A stretch of DNA of 35,362 nucleotides from Clostridiales bacterium UBA7573 (GTDB lineage Bacteria > Bacillota > Clostridia > Oscillospirales > CAG-272), in NCBI GenBank assembly GCA_002477905.1, contig DLLB01000064.1, positions 18,683-54,044 of the forward strand, given 5' to 3'. Below, piece after piece: positions 1-8,571 of this stretch. How positions within the stretch are numbered: position 1 is the stretch's first letter; each line of letters begins with the position of its first letter. The position numbers and the translations under genes are program-made. The notes below the pieces were generated by a model that made no database searches, was not told where the DNA came from, and saw only the letters and a list, made by a program, of their open reading frames with translations.

Positions 1-78
1 ATACTGCCGCAACCGGAATACCGGTTTTTACCGGACGGAAAAAAAGCGGAGGACGGAACATGGAGTTTTTGTTTTTGA
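1..78 (+). CDS. Partial C-terminus, possibly UDP-N-acetylenolpyruvoylglucosamine reductase (MurB)
   Basis: Frame 1 is open from the window edge to a TGA at 76-78 and overlaps the start of rapZ by 19 bases. The visible tail contains LPQPEYRFLPDG, which resembles the closing beta strand of MurB proteins (hydrophobic-x-x-E-hydrophobic-R). murB directly upstream of rapZ is a common arrangement in Clostridia. Only about 25 residues are visible, and the rapZ frame is also open to the edge, so this is a tentative call made mainly from context. Confidence 0.3.
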   Translation: MLPQPEYRFLPDGKKAEDGTWSFCF

Positions 79-935
79 CTGGCATGAGCGGCGCAGGAAA
101 ATCACAGGCGGCAAATGTTTTGGAGGACATCGGGTATTATTGCATTGATAATATGCCTGCCGCATTAATCTTGCCGTTTGCGGATATTTATACGCAGTCG
201 CCCGGAAAATTCACCAAAGTCGCCTTTGTCGTGGATACCCGTGGAGAAATGGAGTTTGATACGCTCAAAAGTGCGATTTTGCGCTTACGGGAAAACGGAA
301 ACAGTTGTCGGTTGATTTTTTTGGACTGTGCGGACGTTGTGCTCTCCAACCGTTATCGAGAAAGTCGGCGGATGCATCCGCTTGCGGCAAAGTACGGAAT
401 TTCCGTATCGGAGGCATTGGCAAAGGAACGGGCACTGCTTGCCACGTTACACGATCAGCAGGATTACCTTATTGACACGACCAATCTCACCGTCCGGCAG
501 TTGAAAGAGAAACTCAACGCCATTCTGCTTGGGAAAACCGAGGGGAGCCTTCTGGTCAGTTGCGTATCGTTCGGCTTCAAATACGGCATTTTGCAGGACG
601 CTGATCTGGTCTTTGATGTGCGTTGCTTTAAAAATCCATATTGGGAACCGGCTTTGCGCGAGAAAACGGGATTGGACGAAGAAGTGCGCGCCTATGTGTT
701 TTCCGATCCGCATACCGAAAAGTTTTTGACGCAACTGGAGCAAATGCTGGATGAATTGATGCCGCTGTACATGAAAGAAGGAAAAACGCAACTCACCATC
801 GGCATCGGTTGTACCGGCGGAAAGCATCGTTCCGTTGCCATTACCGAGGAACTTTGTCTGTATTTGCGCACACAAGCCTACAATGCCATTTCCCTGCACA
901 GGGATATTATCAAAAAATCGGCAGTCGATAAATAA
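60..935 (+). CDS. rapZ: RNase adapter / nucleotide-binding protein RapZ (YvcJ)
   Basis: This 291-aa protein has the usual length of RapZ/YvcJ. It opens with a P-loop (GMSGAGKS, residues 8-15) and ends with the conserved GCTGGKHRSV segment (about residues 248-257) typical of the family. RapZ binds nucleotides. In Enterobacteria it delivers the sRNA GlmZ to RNase E and so tunes glucosamine-6-phosphate synthesis; in Bacillota its role is less clear and linked to cell-wall precursor control. The start is the first ATG after the AGCGGAGG ribosome-binding site at 45-52. It sits 23 bp upstream of whiA. The yvcK gene that often lies between rapZ and whiA is absent here. The identification is secure; the molecular role in this organism is inferred. 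Confidence 0.96.
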   Translation: MEFLFLTGMSGAGKSQAANVLEDIGYYCIDNMPAALILPFADIYTQSPGKFTKVAFVVDTRGEMEFDTLKSAILRLRENGNSCRLIFLDCADVVLSNRYRESRRMHPLAAKYGISVSEALAKERALLATLHDQQDYLIDTTNLTVRQLKEKLNAILLGKTEGSLLVSCVSFGFKYGILQDADLVFDVRCFKNPYWEPALREKTGLDEEVRAYVFSDPHTEKFLTQLEQMLDELMPLYMKEGKTQLTIGIGCTGGKHRSVAITEELCLYLRTQAYNAISLHRDIIKKSAVDK

Positions 936-958
936 CGGGGCAGACCGAGGAGAATTTC

Positions 959-1774
959 ATGGAAGAAAAAAGCTTTACCGCGGCGATGAAAGAAGCGCTT
1001 GCAAAAATTCCGGTACGGACAAGCTGTTGTGCTACGGCGTTTTGCTACGCGCTTTGCCGGTATGCGCTTTTGCACACGGAAACGGCACAAGATGGACTGA
1101 GCGGACTGTGCAAACGGTTGTTCCGGTATCCTGCGGTAAAAGAAGCGACCGCGCTTGCGTTGGAACAGCAAAAGCCTCCCGCATTTGCATGTGAGGAATG
1201 CGCCGGCGTGTATGTGCGCGGCGCATTTTTGCGATGCGGGCATATGACCGATCCCGCGCGATCCTATCATTTGGAATTCTGTTTGCAGGATAAACAGGCA
1301 GCGCAGGAACTTCAGGGGGTTTTGTGTGAGCTTTCCTTTGAACCGGGCGTGTCGCATCGCGGACAGAAAACCGTGCTGTATTATAAAAGCCGGGACAAAA
1401 TTCAGGATGTGCTGACCTGTATCGGCGCACAGCAACAGGTGTTTGCGGTGGCAAATACCGTCATTCGTCGGGATCTGCGCAACGAAGCCAATCGGCTTGC
1501 CAACTGTGACGCCGCCAATCTTGCCAAAAGTGCCACTGCCGCTTCCCCGCAACTGCGTGCGATTCGTGCGCTGGAACAGGCGGGACTGCTGGATTCTTTG
1601 CCGGAGGAACTGGCGATGACCGCCCGGTTGCGCTTGCAGTATCCGGAGGCATCTTTGCCGGAGCTTGCGAAATTGCATCCGGTATCCATGACCAAATCCG
1701 GCGTGTATCATCGTTTGCAGAAGATTCTTGCGCTTGCGCAGACGTATTCTGACGGCAAGCCGGCAGATTTTTAA
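959..1774 (+). CDS. whiA: DNA-binding protein WhiA
   Basis: The protein is 271 aa, shorter than the roughly 300-315 aa of most WhiA proteins. WhiA combines an N-terminal domain derived from LAGLIDADG homing endonucleases with a C-terminal helix-turn-helix. The C-terminal part here (about residues 220-262, with LRLQYPEASLPELA and SKSGVYHRL-like MTKSGVYHRLQKI) matches the conserved WhiA helix-turn-helix. The N-terminal part has the YALCRYALLH-type opening. In actinomycetes WhiA drives sporulation septation; in Bacillota it affects cell division and chromosome segregation. It follows rapZ by 23 bp and precedes dnaE by 30 bp, so all three probably share a transcript. The shorter length could reflect a trimmed N-terminal domain. 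Confidence 0.92.
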   Translation: MEEKSFTAAMKEALAKIPVRTSCCATAFCYALCRYALLHTETAQDGLSGLCKRLFRYPAVKEATALALEQQKPPAFACEECAGVYVRGAFLRCGHMTDPARSYHLEFCLQDKQAAQELQGVLCELSFEPGVSHRGQKTVLYYKSRDKIQDVLTCIGAQQQVFAVANTVIRRDLRNEANRLANCDAANLAKSATAASPQLRAIRALEQAGLLDSLPEELAMTARLRLQYPEASLPELAKLHPVSMTKSGVYHRLQKILALAQTYSDGKPADF

Positions 1775-1804
1775 CGGGCGGGAAGAAAAGAAAGGAAAGG
1801 ATCC

Positions 1805-4800
1805 ATGGGAGAGTTTGTACATCTGCATTTGCACAGCGAATACAGCATGCTGGACGGTGCATGCCGCATCCGGGAGATTCCGCACGCGGCGGCGGCGGCG
1901 GGGCACCGCGCAGTGGCGTTAACGGATCATGGTGTCATGTACGGCGCCGCGGCTTTCTGCCGTGCCTGTGAGGCAAACGGCGTGAAGCCGATCATCGGAT
2001 GCGAGGTGTATGTGGTGCCGGACAGTCGGTTTACCAAAGAGCATACGCCGGATGCCAAATACGCGCATCTGATCCTGCTGGTCAAAAATGAGGAGGGATA
2101 CCGCAATCTCATTGCCATGGTGTCAAAATCCTTTACCGAGGGTTTTTATTCCAAGCCGCGGGTGGATTTTGCATTACTGGCGGAATATCACACGGGACTG
2201 ATTGCGCTGTCCGCGTGCTTAAGCGGCGGGATTCCGAAGGCGATTCTGGCAGATGATTTGGACGGTGCAAAGGAATACGCCCTGCGCTTAAAAACGCTTT
2301 TCGGCACAGATTTTTATTTGGAATTACAAGATCATGGAATTGCGGCGCAAAAAACGGTCAACCGCGCGCTTTTGGAACTGTCGCGGGAGCTTTCCATTCC
2401 GTTGGTGGCAACCAACGATGTACATTACCTTACCAAAGAGGACGCGGACGCGCAGACGGCGCTGCTATGTATCCGCATGAACCGTGCGCTTGCGGAAAGC
2501 GCGGAAGTTGGTTTTCCGACCAAAGAGTTTTACTATAAATCCACGGAAGAAATGGAAGCGCTGTTTTCGGATTGTGCCGAAGCCATTGCCAACACCGTGC
2601 AGATCGCGGAGCAATGTAATTACTCGGTGCGCGGCGATGCCCTGCAATTTCCGGTTTTCACTCTGCCGCAGGGCATGGACGCAAAAAAATACCTGCGTAC
2701 CCTGGCATTAGACGGATGGAAAGCGCGCGTTGCGCGCGGAGAAATTCAGTATACGGAGGACCGCACCGAAGAAGACTATAAAATGCGCATGGAATATGAA
2801 CTGTTGGTGATCGGTTCCATGGGATATGCGACGTATTATCTGATCGTGTGGGATTTCATTCATTATGCGAAAGAGCATGGAATTCCGGTCGGACCGGGCA
2901 GAGGGAGCGGCGCAGGCTCGCTTGTCGCATATTTCATCGGCATCACGGACGTGGATTCCTTGAAATATCAGCTTTTGTTTGAACGCTTTCTCAATCCGGA
3001 GCGGGTGAGCATGCCGGATTTTGATGTGGATTTCTGCTATGACCGGCGTGGAGAAGTGATCCGGTATGTGATCGAAAAGTACGGGCAGGATCATGTTTCG
3101 CAGATTGTCACCTTCGGAACCCTTGCCGCCCGCGCGGCGATTCGGGACATTGGGCGTGTCATGCGCTTGCCCTATGCAGAGGTGGACGCCGTTTGCGCGC
3201 TGATTCCCCGCACGCCGGGGATTACGCTTGCGCAAGTGTGGGAACAGAGTGAAAAACTGCGTGAAATGGCGCAGCAACCGCAGATCGGAAAATTGCTGGA
3301 TCTTGCAAAACGATTGGAGGGGATGCCGCGGCATATTTCCACGCATGCCGCCGGCGTGGTGATTACTCCAAAGCCGGTCAGCCATTATCTGCCGCTCGCG
3401 GTCAGCGGGGATACGGTGGTTACCCAGTATGATATGGATACAGTGGCGGAATTGGGGTTGCTGAAATTTGATTTTCTGGGACTGCGGTATTTAACGGTGT
3501 GCGCGGATACGGAGCGTATGGTGCAAAAGAAAAATCCGAAGTTTTCGCTTTCCACCCTGCCAACGGACGACGAGGCGACATACGCGATGCTTTCCCATGG
3601 ACAGACAGACGGGGTGTTTCAATTGGAATCCGGCGGGATGAAGCAGACCTTGATGAAACTGCAACCCACCTGTATGGAGGACATCATGGTTGCCATTGCG
3701 CTTTATCGTCCCGGACCGATGGATTCCATCCCGCGCTTTCTTGCCAACCGGGCGGAACCGAAAGCCCTGTCTTATCCGATTGAAAAACTGGAACCGATTT
3801 TGTCCCCCACTTATGGTTGCATCGTTTATCAGGAACAGGTGATGCAGATTTGCCGGAGTGTGGCGGGGTATTCGTTCGGAAAAGCGGACAAGGTGCGCCG
3901 GATCATGGCAAAGAAAAAAGTAGCGCAGATGGAAAACGAGCGCAAGAATTTTCTTGCCGGTGCCAAACAGAACTTTATCGACGAATCCGTTGCAAATGCG
4001 CTCTTTGACGATATGAGCAGTTTTGCAAGTTATGCGTTCAATAAAAGTCACGCCGCTTCCTACGCGATCATTTCCTATCGGACGGCTTATTTAAAGCGGC
4101 ACTATCCGGCAGAATATTTTGCGGCGCTGTTATCCTCGGTTTTGGACAGTCAGACCAAAACCGCACAGTACCTTGCGGAAGCATTGCACGAGGGGATACG
4201 CATCTTACCGCCGGACATCAACGCAAGCGATGTGCGCGATACCGTCGGCGCAGAGGATTCCACCATTCGCTTCGGGATGCTTGGCGTGCGCAATATTGGG
4301 ACGAATTTCGCTGTGCAGGTTGTGGAGGAGCGGAAGAAACGTCCTTACCGTTCGTTTATGGACTTTCTGACGCGTCTTACCGACGCAAATCTCATCCGCA
4401 CCGCATTGGAAAGCGCGATCAAGGCGGGAATGTTCGACTCACTTGGGGAGAATCGGGCAAGACTCCTTGCCGCTTTGCCGACTTTGCTTGAACAAACGGC
4501 GGCAGGCAGACGCAATCATATAGAGGGACAGCTGAATCTGTTTACGATGGATGACGCGGCAGACGCCGCGTCCGATACGTATGACTATCCCGATGTGCCG
4601 GAGTTTTCGGAAAAGGAAAAGGGAAATTTGGAGCGGGAGAGCACCGGATTCTATTTTTCGTTCCATCCCTTGGACGAGTTTTCCGAGCAGATTGCATTTT
4701 TGCAGGCGACGCCTGTGGAACAGATCAAGCAAGCCTTGGAGGACGCAGCGGAAGGGGAATGGGAACATCGCCGCGTGACGCTTGCCGGTGTGATCAGCCG

Positions 4801-5398
4801 ATGCAAGACGCAGACCACGAAAAACGGAGAACCGATGGCGTTTCTCACGTTGGAAGATCGGCTGGGAGAAATAGAACTGGTGGCGTTTCCGAAAGTATAC
4901 GCGCAAAATCGTGCCACGCTTTGCGAACAGGATGCCGTTGCCGTGCTGTGTGACCTCAAATTTCGGGAGGAGGATGTCAGCGCGGTATTACAGCGGGTGA
5001 TGCCGCTATTGCCGAATGTGGAATTTGCAAAGCATCGTCCCGTCTCACCGCAGGTTCCGCCGCTGGCACAGTCCGAACCGCAAAGCCGGATTCCGACTGC
5101 CGTGCCTGCCGAACCGCCCACACCTCCCGTATCGAACGGAGGGACGGGATCCCATGCGACGGCACCGGCGGAAGTGCAGGCGGCAAATCGGTTGTTTTTA
5201 CGCCTGCCAGCCGAAAACGATCCCCGCTTTTTACGCTTGTGCGCGATGATCCGCATTTTTGAGGGGCAGACGGAGGTCTGTTTCTATTTTACGGATACCA
5301 AAACCTATCGGCGCTATGCCTATAAAACCCGTCTTTCTCCTTATCTGCTCGCGCAATATACTGCTTTGCTCGGAGAAGAAAATGTAATTTTGCGCTGA
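1805..5398 (+). CDS. dnaE: DNA polymerase III subunit alpha (DnaE)
   Basis: The 1197-aa protein has the full DnaE layout. An N-terminal PHP domain begins with HLHLHSEYSMLDGA (about residues 6-19). The polymerase core carries GPGRGSGAGS (about 363-372) and the catalytic PDFDVDF (about 404-410). It continues with helix-hairpin-helix and beta-binding regions and an OB-fold near residues 990-1070 (VTLAGVISRCKT). No proofreading exonuclease is inserted, so it is DnaE and not PolC. A Pro-rich linker (about 1080-1120) precedes a last small domain, which is common in clostridial DnaE. The start ATG has a GAAAGGAAAGG Shine-Dalgarno at 1790-1800. No terminator follows the stop before the next gene; the first one lies inside that gene at 5515. 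Confidence 0.98.
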   Translation: MGEFVHLHLHSEYSMLDGACRIREIPHAAAAAGHRAVALTDHGVMYGAAAFCRACEANGVKPIIGCEVYVVPDSRFTKEHTPDAKYAHLILLVKNEEGYRNLIAMVSKSFTEGFYSKPRVDFALLAEYHTGLIALSACLSGGIPKAILADDLDGAKEYALRLKTLFGTDFYLELQDHGIAAQKTVNRALLELSRELSIPLVATNDVHYLTKEDADAQTALLCIRMNRALAESAEVGFPTKEFYYKSTEEMEALFSDCAEAIANTVQIAEQCNYSVRGDALQFPVFTLPQGMDAKKYLRTLALDGWKARVARGEIQYTEDRTEEDYKMRMEYELLVIGSMGYATYYLIVWDFIHYAKEHGIPVGPGRGSGAGSLVAYFIGITDVDSLKYQLLFERFLNPERVSMPDFDVDFCYDRRGEVIRYVIEKYGQDHVSQIVTFGTLAARAAIRDIGRVMRLPYAEVDAVCALIPRTPGITLAQVWEQSEKLREMAQQPQIGKLLDLAKRLEGMPRHISTHAAGVVITPKPVSHYLPLAVSGDTVVTQYDMDTVAELGLLKFDFLGLRYLTVCADTERMVQKKNPKFSLSTLPTDDEATYAMLSHGQTDGVFQLESGGMKQTLMKLQPTCMEDIMVAIALYRPGPMDSIPRFLANRAEPKALSYPIEKLEPILSPTYGCIVYQEQVMQICRSVAGYSFGKADKVRRIMAKKKVAQMENERKNFLAGAKQNFIDESVANALFDDMSSFASYAFNKSHAASYAIISYRTAYLKRHYPAEYFAALLSSVLDSQTKTAQYLAEALHEGIRILPPDINASDVRDTVGAEDSTIRFGMLGVRNIGTNFAVQVVEERKKRPYRSFMDFLTRLTDANLIRTALESAIKAGMFDSLGENRARLLAALPTLLEQTAAGRRNHIEGQLNLFTMDDAADAASDTYDYPDVPEFSEKEKGNLERESTGFYFSFHPLDEFSEQIAFLQATPVEQIKQALEDAAEGEWEHRRVTLAGVISRCKTQTTKNGEPMAFLTLEDRLGEIELVAFPKVYAQNRATLCEQDAVAVLCDLKFREEDVSAVLQRVMPLLPNVEFAKHRPVSPQVPPLAQSEPQSRIPTAVPAEPPTPPVSNGGTGSHATAPAEVQAANRLFLRLPAENDPRFLRLCAMIRIFEGQTEVCFYFTDTKTYRRYAYKTRLSPYLLAQYTALLGEENVILR

Positions 5399-5489
5399 TA
5401 CGTTGTTTTTTGCAAATCATTGGCAAGTCATTTTTGCGGATAAACGTCTGCTTTTTTCCGATACTAACGGAGAAGAAAGGACGAGTGTT

Positions 5490-8006
5490 ATGTCAAAAAC
5501 CAAACCACACGATTCCGCCGTCCGAAAAGACGGCGGTTTTTTTGCCTTTTGGAAAGGATTTTGCAGAGCGGGACTGTTTACCGCGCTGTTTTTTCTGCTG
5601 TTCGGCGCGTTTACCGCATTTGGAATCGGTTATTATATCCGACATTTTCCTGTGGAGGATGCCTTGTTTGCTTCCATGCGTTCTCAAAATCAGACCAGTG
5701 CGCTCTGTGACCGCAACGGGACGGTCTACGCCACGCTTTACGATGGAGAAAACCGCTCCTCCGTGCCGTCGGAAGCCATGCCGGCTCTTTTGAAAAACGC
5801 GTTTCTTGCGATCGAAGATCAGCGATTTTATACGCATCCCGGCGTGGATGCCAGACGAACTGCCGGCGCAGTCTTACAAAAGCTGCGCGGCGGACAGCGC
5901 TATGGCGGTTCGACGATCACGCAGCAGCTTGTCAAAAATCTGAGCGGAGAAAATGAGATCACATACCGCCGGAAACTGCGGGAAATTGCGCGCGCACGGC
6001 GCATGGAACAGGAATATGACAAAGACACCATTTTAACCTGCTATCTCAATACCATCCCTTTGGGAGCGCACTGTTATGGAGTGGAAGCCGCGGCGCAATA
6101 CTACTTCGGAAAATCCTGTATGGAGCTGAACCTGACCGAATGCGCCGCGCTTGCGGCGATCCCAAAAGCACCCTCCCGCATGGATCCCATCCGGCATCCG
6201 GAAGAAAACGCCGCCCGCCGCGCATTGGTATTGCAGAAGATGCGGGAGCTTTCCATGATTGACGATGCCGCCTATGAAACAGCTCTGCAAACGCCGCTTC
6301 GGACGGTCGGCGCGACGAAACAGACGCAGGAAATGACTTCGTGGTACACCGACGCGGTGATTACGGAAGCAACCCGTGTGCTGTGCGATAACGCCAAATT
6401 GACGCAGTCGCAGGCAAAGCGTCTCCTGTATACCGGAGGATTGACGATTGAAACGGCGGTGGATCTGCAAATACAGGATCTGTTGGAACAATTTTTTGCC
6501 GACAGCCGGAATTTTCCCGCCGTAGATGACAATTTTGTGCAACCGGAGTGTGCGCTTGTATTGACGGATGCCCAAAGCGGCGCTATTTTGGGATTGATCG
6601 GAGGCAGAGAAAAAGCGGGAAGCCGGGTATTGAGTTTCGCAACGGACACCACCCGTCCGCCCGGTTCCGCTATTAAACCGCTTTCTGTATATGCACCGGC
6701 GCTGGAGCTCGGCAAGATCACTTATGCCAGCGTGATCGACGATACGCCGGCGGTGTTTGATGACGCGCATCCACGCGGCTGGCCTGCCAACTATCCTGCG
6801 GTATATCGGGGATTGACGCCGGTGCATGACGCGGTGGCAAGATCGGTCAATACTGTTGCGGTAAAAGTGCTTTCGGAGATGGGAGAAGCGGAATCGTTCC
6901 GCTTTTTACAGGAACAATTGGGGATTTCCTCGCTTGTGACGGCGAAAGTGCAGAAAAACGGCGCGGTTTTGACGGATCTTGCGGCGGCGCCGCTTGCATT
7001 GGGGCAGCTTTCCTACGGGGTGAGCGTGAAAGAACTGACCGGCGCCTATACCTGTCTTGCCGATAACGGGATTTACCACACGCCGCATACGGTGGTGAAA
7101 ATCACGGACGGCGCAGGAAATGTGCTTTATCATCGGAACACAACCGGCACGCAGGTGATCAGCCGCGGAAACGCGCAGATCATGACGCAGATGCTCAAAG
7201 AAGTTACCGCAAACGGGACTGCCTCCCGCCTTGGACTTGCCAAACAAACGGAAATTGCAGGGAAAACCGGTACGACCGGTGAAGATTGTGACCGTTGGTT
7301 TGTCGGCTATTCACCCAAGGTGGTATGCGGCGTATGGTTCGGGTATGCGTATCCGCAAAGTCTGACCGGTTTTTCCGAAACGAAAAGTCCCGCGCTTGCC
7401 GTATTTGACGGCGTAATGGGGGAATTATACCAAAAGATGCCGGAAAAGTTCGGAAGTTTTGAAACAGACAGCGTGGTGCGTGCGGTCTATTGTCGGGATT
7501 CGGGGAAACTGATTACGTCCGCCTGTCTGTGTGATCCGCGCGGAAGCCGACTGGAATGCGGTTACTTTACGCCGCAGACACTGCCGACCGAATGCTGTGA
7601 TTGTCATGTGATGACCGCGTGTGAAGCGAAAAACGGCGGCGTCCTGTGCGGTCCGCATCATGCGGATGCCTATTACTACGGACTGTTGCGGGTGGAACGG
7701 GATTTTCCACGTCAGATTTATGTGACGGACGCACAGTACACGGTGCGGGAGCTTGGTAATACAGCGCCAAAGTTCGCCCAGAATCAGCCGTACTATGCCG
7801 GTTTGCTGCAACCGGGGCATTTTGCGGGGATCTCCCGCGGCGGGCGACAGTTCAACCGCGCCGCCGAGACTTTGTATTATGACGAGCGGTTAGACGCGCC
7901 GCTTCCTTTGCCCGACGCTTTAGAGACGCCTGCTCCCTCCGCTCCCCCCGCTCCGGACGAAATGCCTGAACCGGAGGAGGAAAATACGGTGTATGAGGAT
8001 GAATAG
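5490..8006 (+). CDS. Class A penicillin-binding protein (PBP1A-type transglycosylase/transpeptidase)
   Basis: This 838-aa membrane protein polymerises and cross-links peptidoglycan outside the cell. A short basic cytoplasmic tail and one membrane segment (about residues 28-50) come first. A GT51 glycosyltransferase follows, with catalytic Glu109 in AIEDQRFYTHPG and the GGSTITQQLVKNL motif. The transpeptidase has S393-A-I-K396, an SVN motif and K592-T-G. The C-terminal extension is Cys-rich and ends in an acidic, Pro-rich tail (about 800-838). The ATG at 5490 has a good ribosome-binding site (AGAAGAAAGG, 5471-5480). An upstream in-frame ATG at 5403 lies 4 bp after the dnaE stop but has no ribosome-binding site. 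A perfect terminator-like hairpin sits over codons 9-18, which is unusual. Confidence 0.95.
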   Translation: MSKTKPHDSAVRKDGGFFAFWKGFCRAGLFTALFFLLFGAFTAFGIGYYIRHFPVEDALFASMRSQNQTSALCDRNGTVYATLYDGENRSSVPSEAMPALLKNAFLAIEDQRFYTHPGVDARRTAGAVLQKLRGGQRYGGSTITQQLVKNLSGENEITYRRKLREIARARRMEQEYDKDTILTCYLNTIPLGAHCYGVEAAAQYYFGKSCMELNLTECAALAAIPKAPSRMDPIRHPEENAARRALVLQKMRELSMIDDAAYETALQTPLRTVGATKQTQEMTSWYTDAVITEATRVLCDNAKLTQSQAKRLLYTGGLTIETAVDLQIQDLLEQFFADSRNFPAVDDNFVQPECALVLTDAQSGAILGLIGGREKAGSRVLSFATDTTRPPGSAIKPLSVYAPALELGKITYASVIDDTPAVFDDAHPRGWPANYPAVYRGLTPVHDAVARSVNTVAVKVLSEMGEAESFRFLQEQLGISSLVTAKVQKNGAVLTDLAAAPLALGQLSYGVSVKELTGAYTCLADNGIYHTPHTVVKITDGAGNVLYHRNTTGTQVISRGNAQIMTQMLKEVTANGTASRLGLAKQTEIAGKTGTTGEDCDRWFVGYSPKVVCGVWFGYAYPQSLTGFSETKSPALAVFDGVMGELYQKMPEKFGSFETDSVVRAVYCRDSGKLITSACLCDPRGSRLECGYFTPQTLPTECCDCHVMTACEAKNGGVLCGPHHADAYYYGLLRVERDFPRQIYVTDAQYTVRELGNTAPKFAQNQPYYAGLLQPGHFAGISRGGRQFNRAAETLYYDERLDAPLPLPDALETPAPSAPPAPDEMPEPEEENTVYEDE
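5515..5543 (+). terminator. Intrinsic terminator-like hairpin inside the PBP coding start
   Basis: CCGCCGTC (5515-5522) pairs perfectly with GACGGCGG (5529-5536) around a 6-nt loop and is followed by seven T. It lies 25 nt after the PBP start codon and is the first terminator-like structure after dnaE. In a translated message the ribosome would disturb the stem, so it could act as a translation-sensitive attenuator. That role is inference. Confidence 0.65.
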
Positions 8007-8058
8007 GCAAGAATGACGATGGGGAAAAATGCGCATACTGTGTGCGGGGCAAACCCAG

Positions 8059-8073
8059 CCGGATTCAATCCGG
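8059..8073 (+). other. Small inverted repeat before the Cys-rich protein start
   Basis: CCGGAT and ATCCGG form a 6-bp stem with a 3-nt loop just upstream of the Shine-Dalgarno (GGAGAAGGAG) of the gene starting at 8090. It could affect translation initiation; nothing else supports a function. Confidence 0.25.
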
Positions 8074-8089
8074 AGAAGGAGAAATCCAC

Positions 8090-8413
8090 ATGAATGGTAT
8101 CAGATCAATCAGAAAAATGGCAGGTTGTTTTACGGCAAAATCCCATTCCACACTCGCCGTGCTCGCACTTTGCGGCGCAGGGCTTGCGCTCGCGGCAAGC
8201 ACTGTGACGATGCTCATGCAGTGCAAACTCCTCCCCTGCCCGCAGAAAAAATGCGGGTGCGGAAAGGGCATATCTTTGGATGGTGCGCAAACGCTTGCGA
8301 ATCAAACGGGAGAAACATTTGTCGGCGCGGCGGATATTTGCCATGCCGGAGAAACGGACGGAACGTGCGGATGCGCGCCTTTGACGCCGCCGGACGATCT
8401 GCCGCGCACCTGA
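8090..8413 (+). CDS. Small Cys-rich single-span membrane protein, unknown
   Basis: I do not recognise this 107-aa protein. A basic N-terminus (RSIRKMAGC) is followed by one hydrophobic segment (about residues 22-45). Next comes a Cys-rich stretch with a C-x4-C-x4-C-x-C pattern (about 43-57) and later an ICHAG...TCGC pair of Cys groups. The tail ends PPDDLPRT. The Cys spacing could suit metal binding or disulfides. The start at 8090 was chosen over an earlier in-frame ATG (8042) because GGAGAAGGAG lies 9 nt upstream and the membrane segment is kept. It follows the PBP gene by 83 bp with no terminator between, so it is probably in the same transcript, and a strong terminator follows it. Confidence 0.7.
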   Translation: MNGIRSIRKMAGCFTAKSHSTLAVLALCGAGLALAASTVTMLMQCKLLPCPQKKCGCGKGISLDGAQTLANQTGETFVGAADICHAGETDGTCGCAPLTPPDDLPRT

Positions 8414-8433
8414 AATTCTTTTCTAAGTCAAGA

Positions 8434-8467
8434 AACACCCGGTTCTTACAGAAATCGGGTGTTTTTT
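8434..8467 (+). terminator. Intrinsic terminator
   Basis: AACACCCG (8434-8441) pairs with CGGGTGTT (8456-8463) and is followed by a T run. It ends the dnaE/PBP/small-protein transcription unit. Confidence 0.9.
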
Positions 8468-8493
8468 CAGAGGTTACCGCCGGAAATTGTGAC

Positions 8494-8522
8494 TTGACAA
8501 CGCTTCGGCTTTGACGTATAAT
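8494..8522 (+). promoter_or_regulatory. Consensus sigma-A promoter of the flavoprotein-cmk-plsC-ispH operon
   Basis: TTGACA (8494-8499), a 17-bp spacer and TATAAT (8517-8522) match the consensus exactly. It lies right after a terminator and about 50 bp before the next start codon, so it is the likely promoter of the operon ending at 13236. Confidence 0.92.
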
Positions 8523-8571
8523 AAAACGGTATGAGAATTTTGTCAAAGACGGAAGAAAGGCGGCAAAGCAC

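Noticed and set aside
878..1906. 342-aa ORF on the minus strand opposite whiA
   Set aside because: It spans whiA and both its boundaries, is very rich in Arg, Cys and Phe, and has no recognisable domain.
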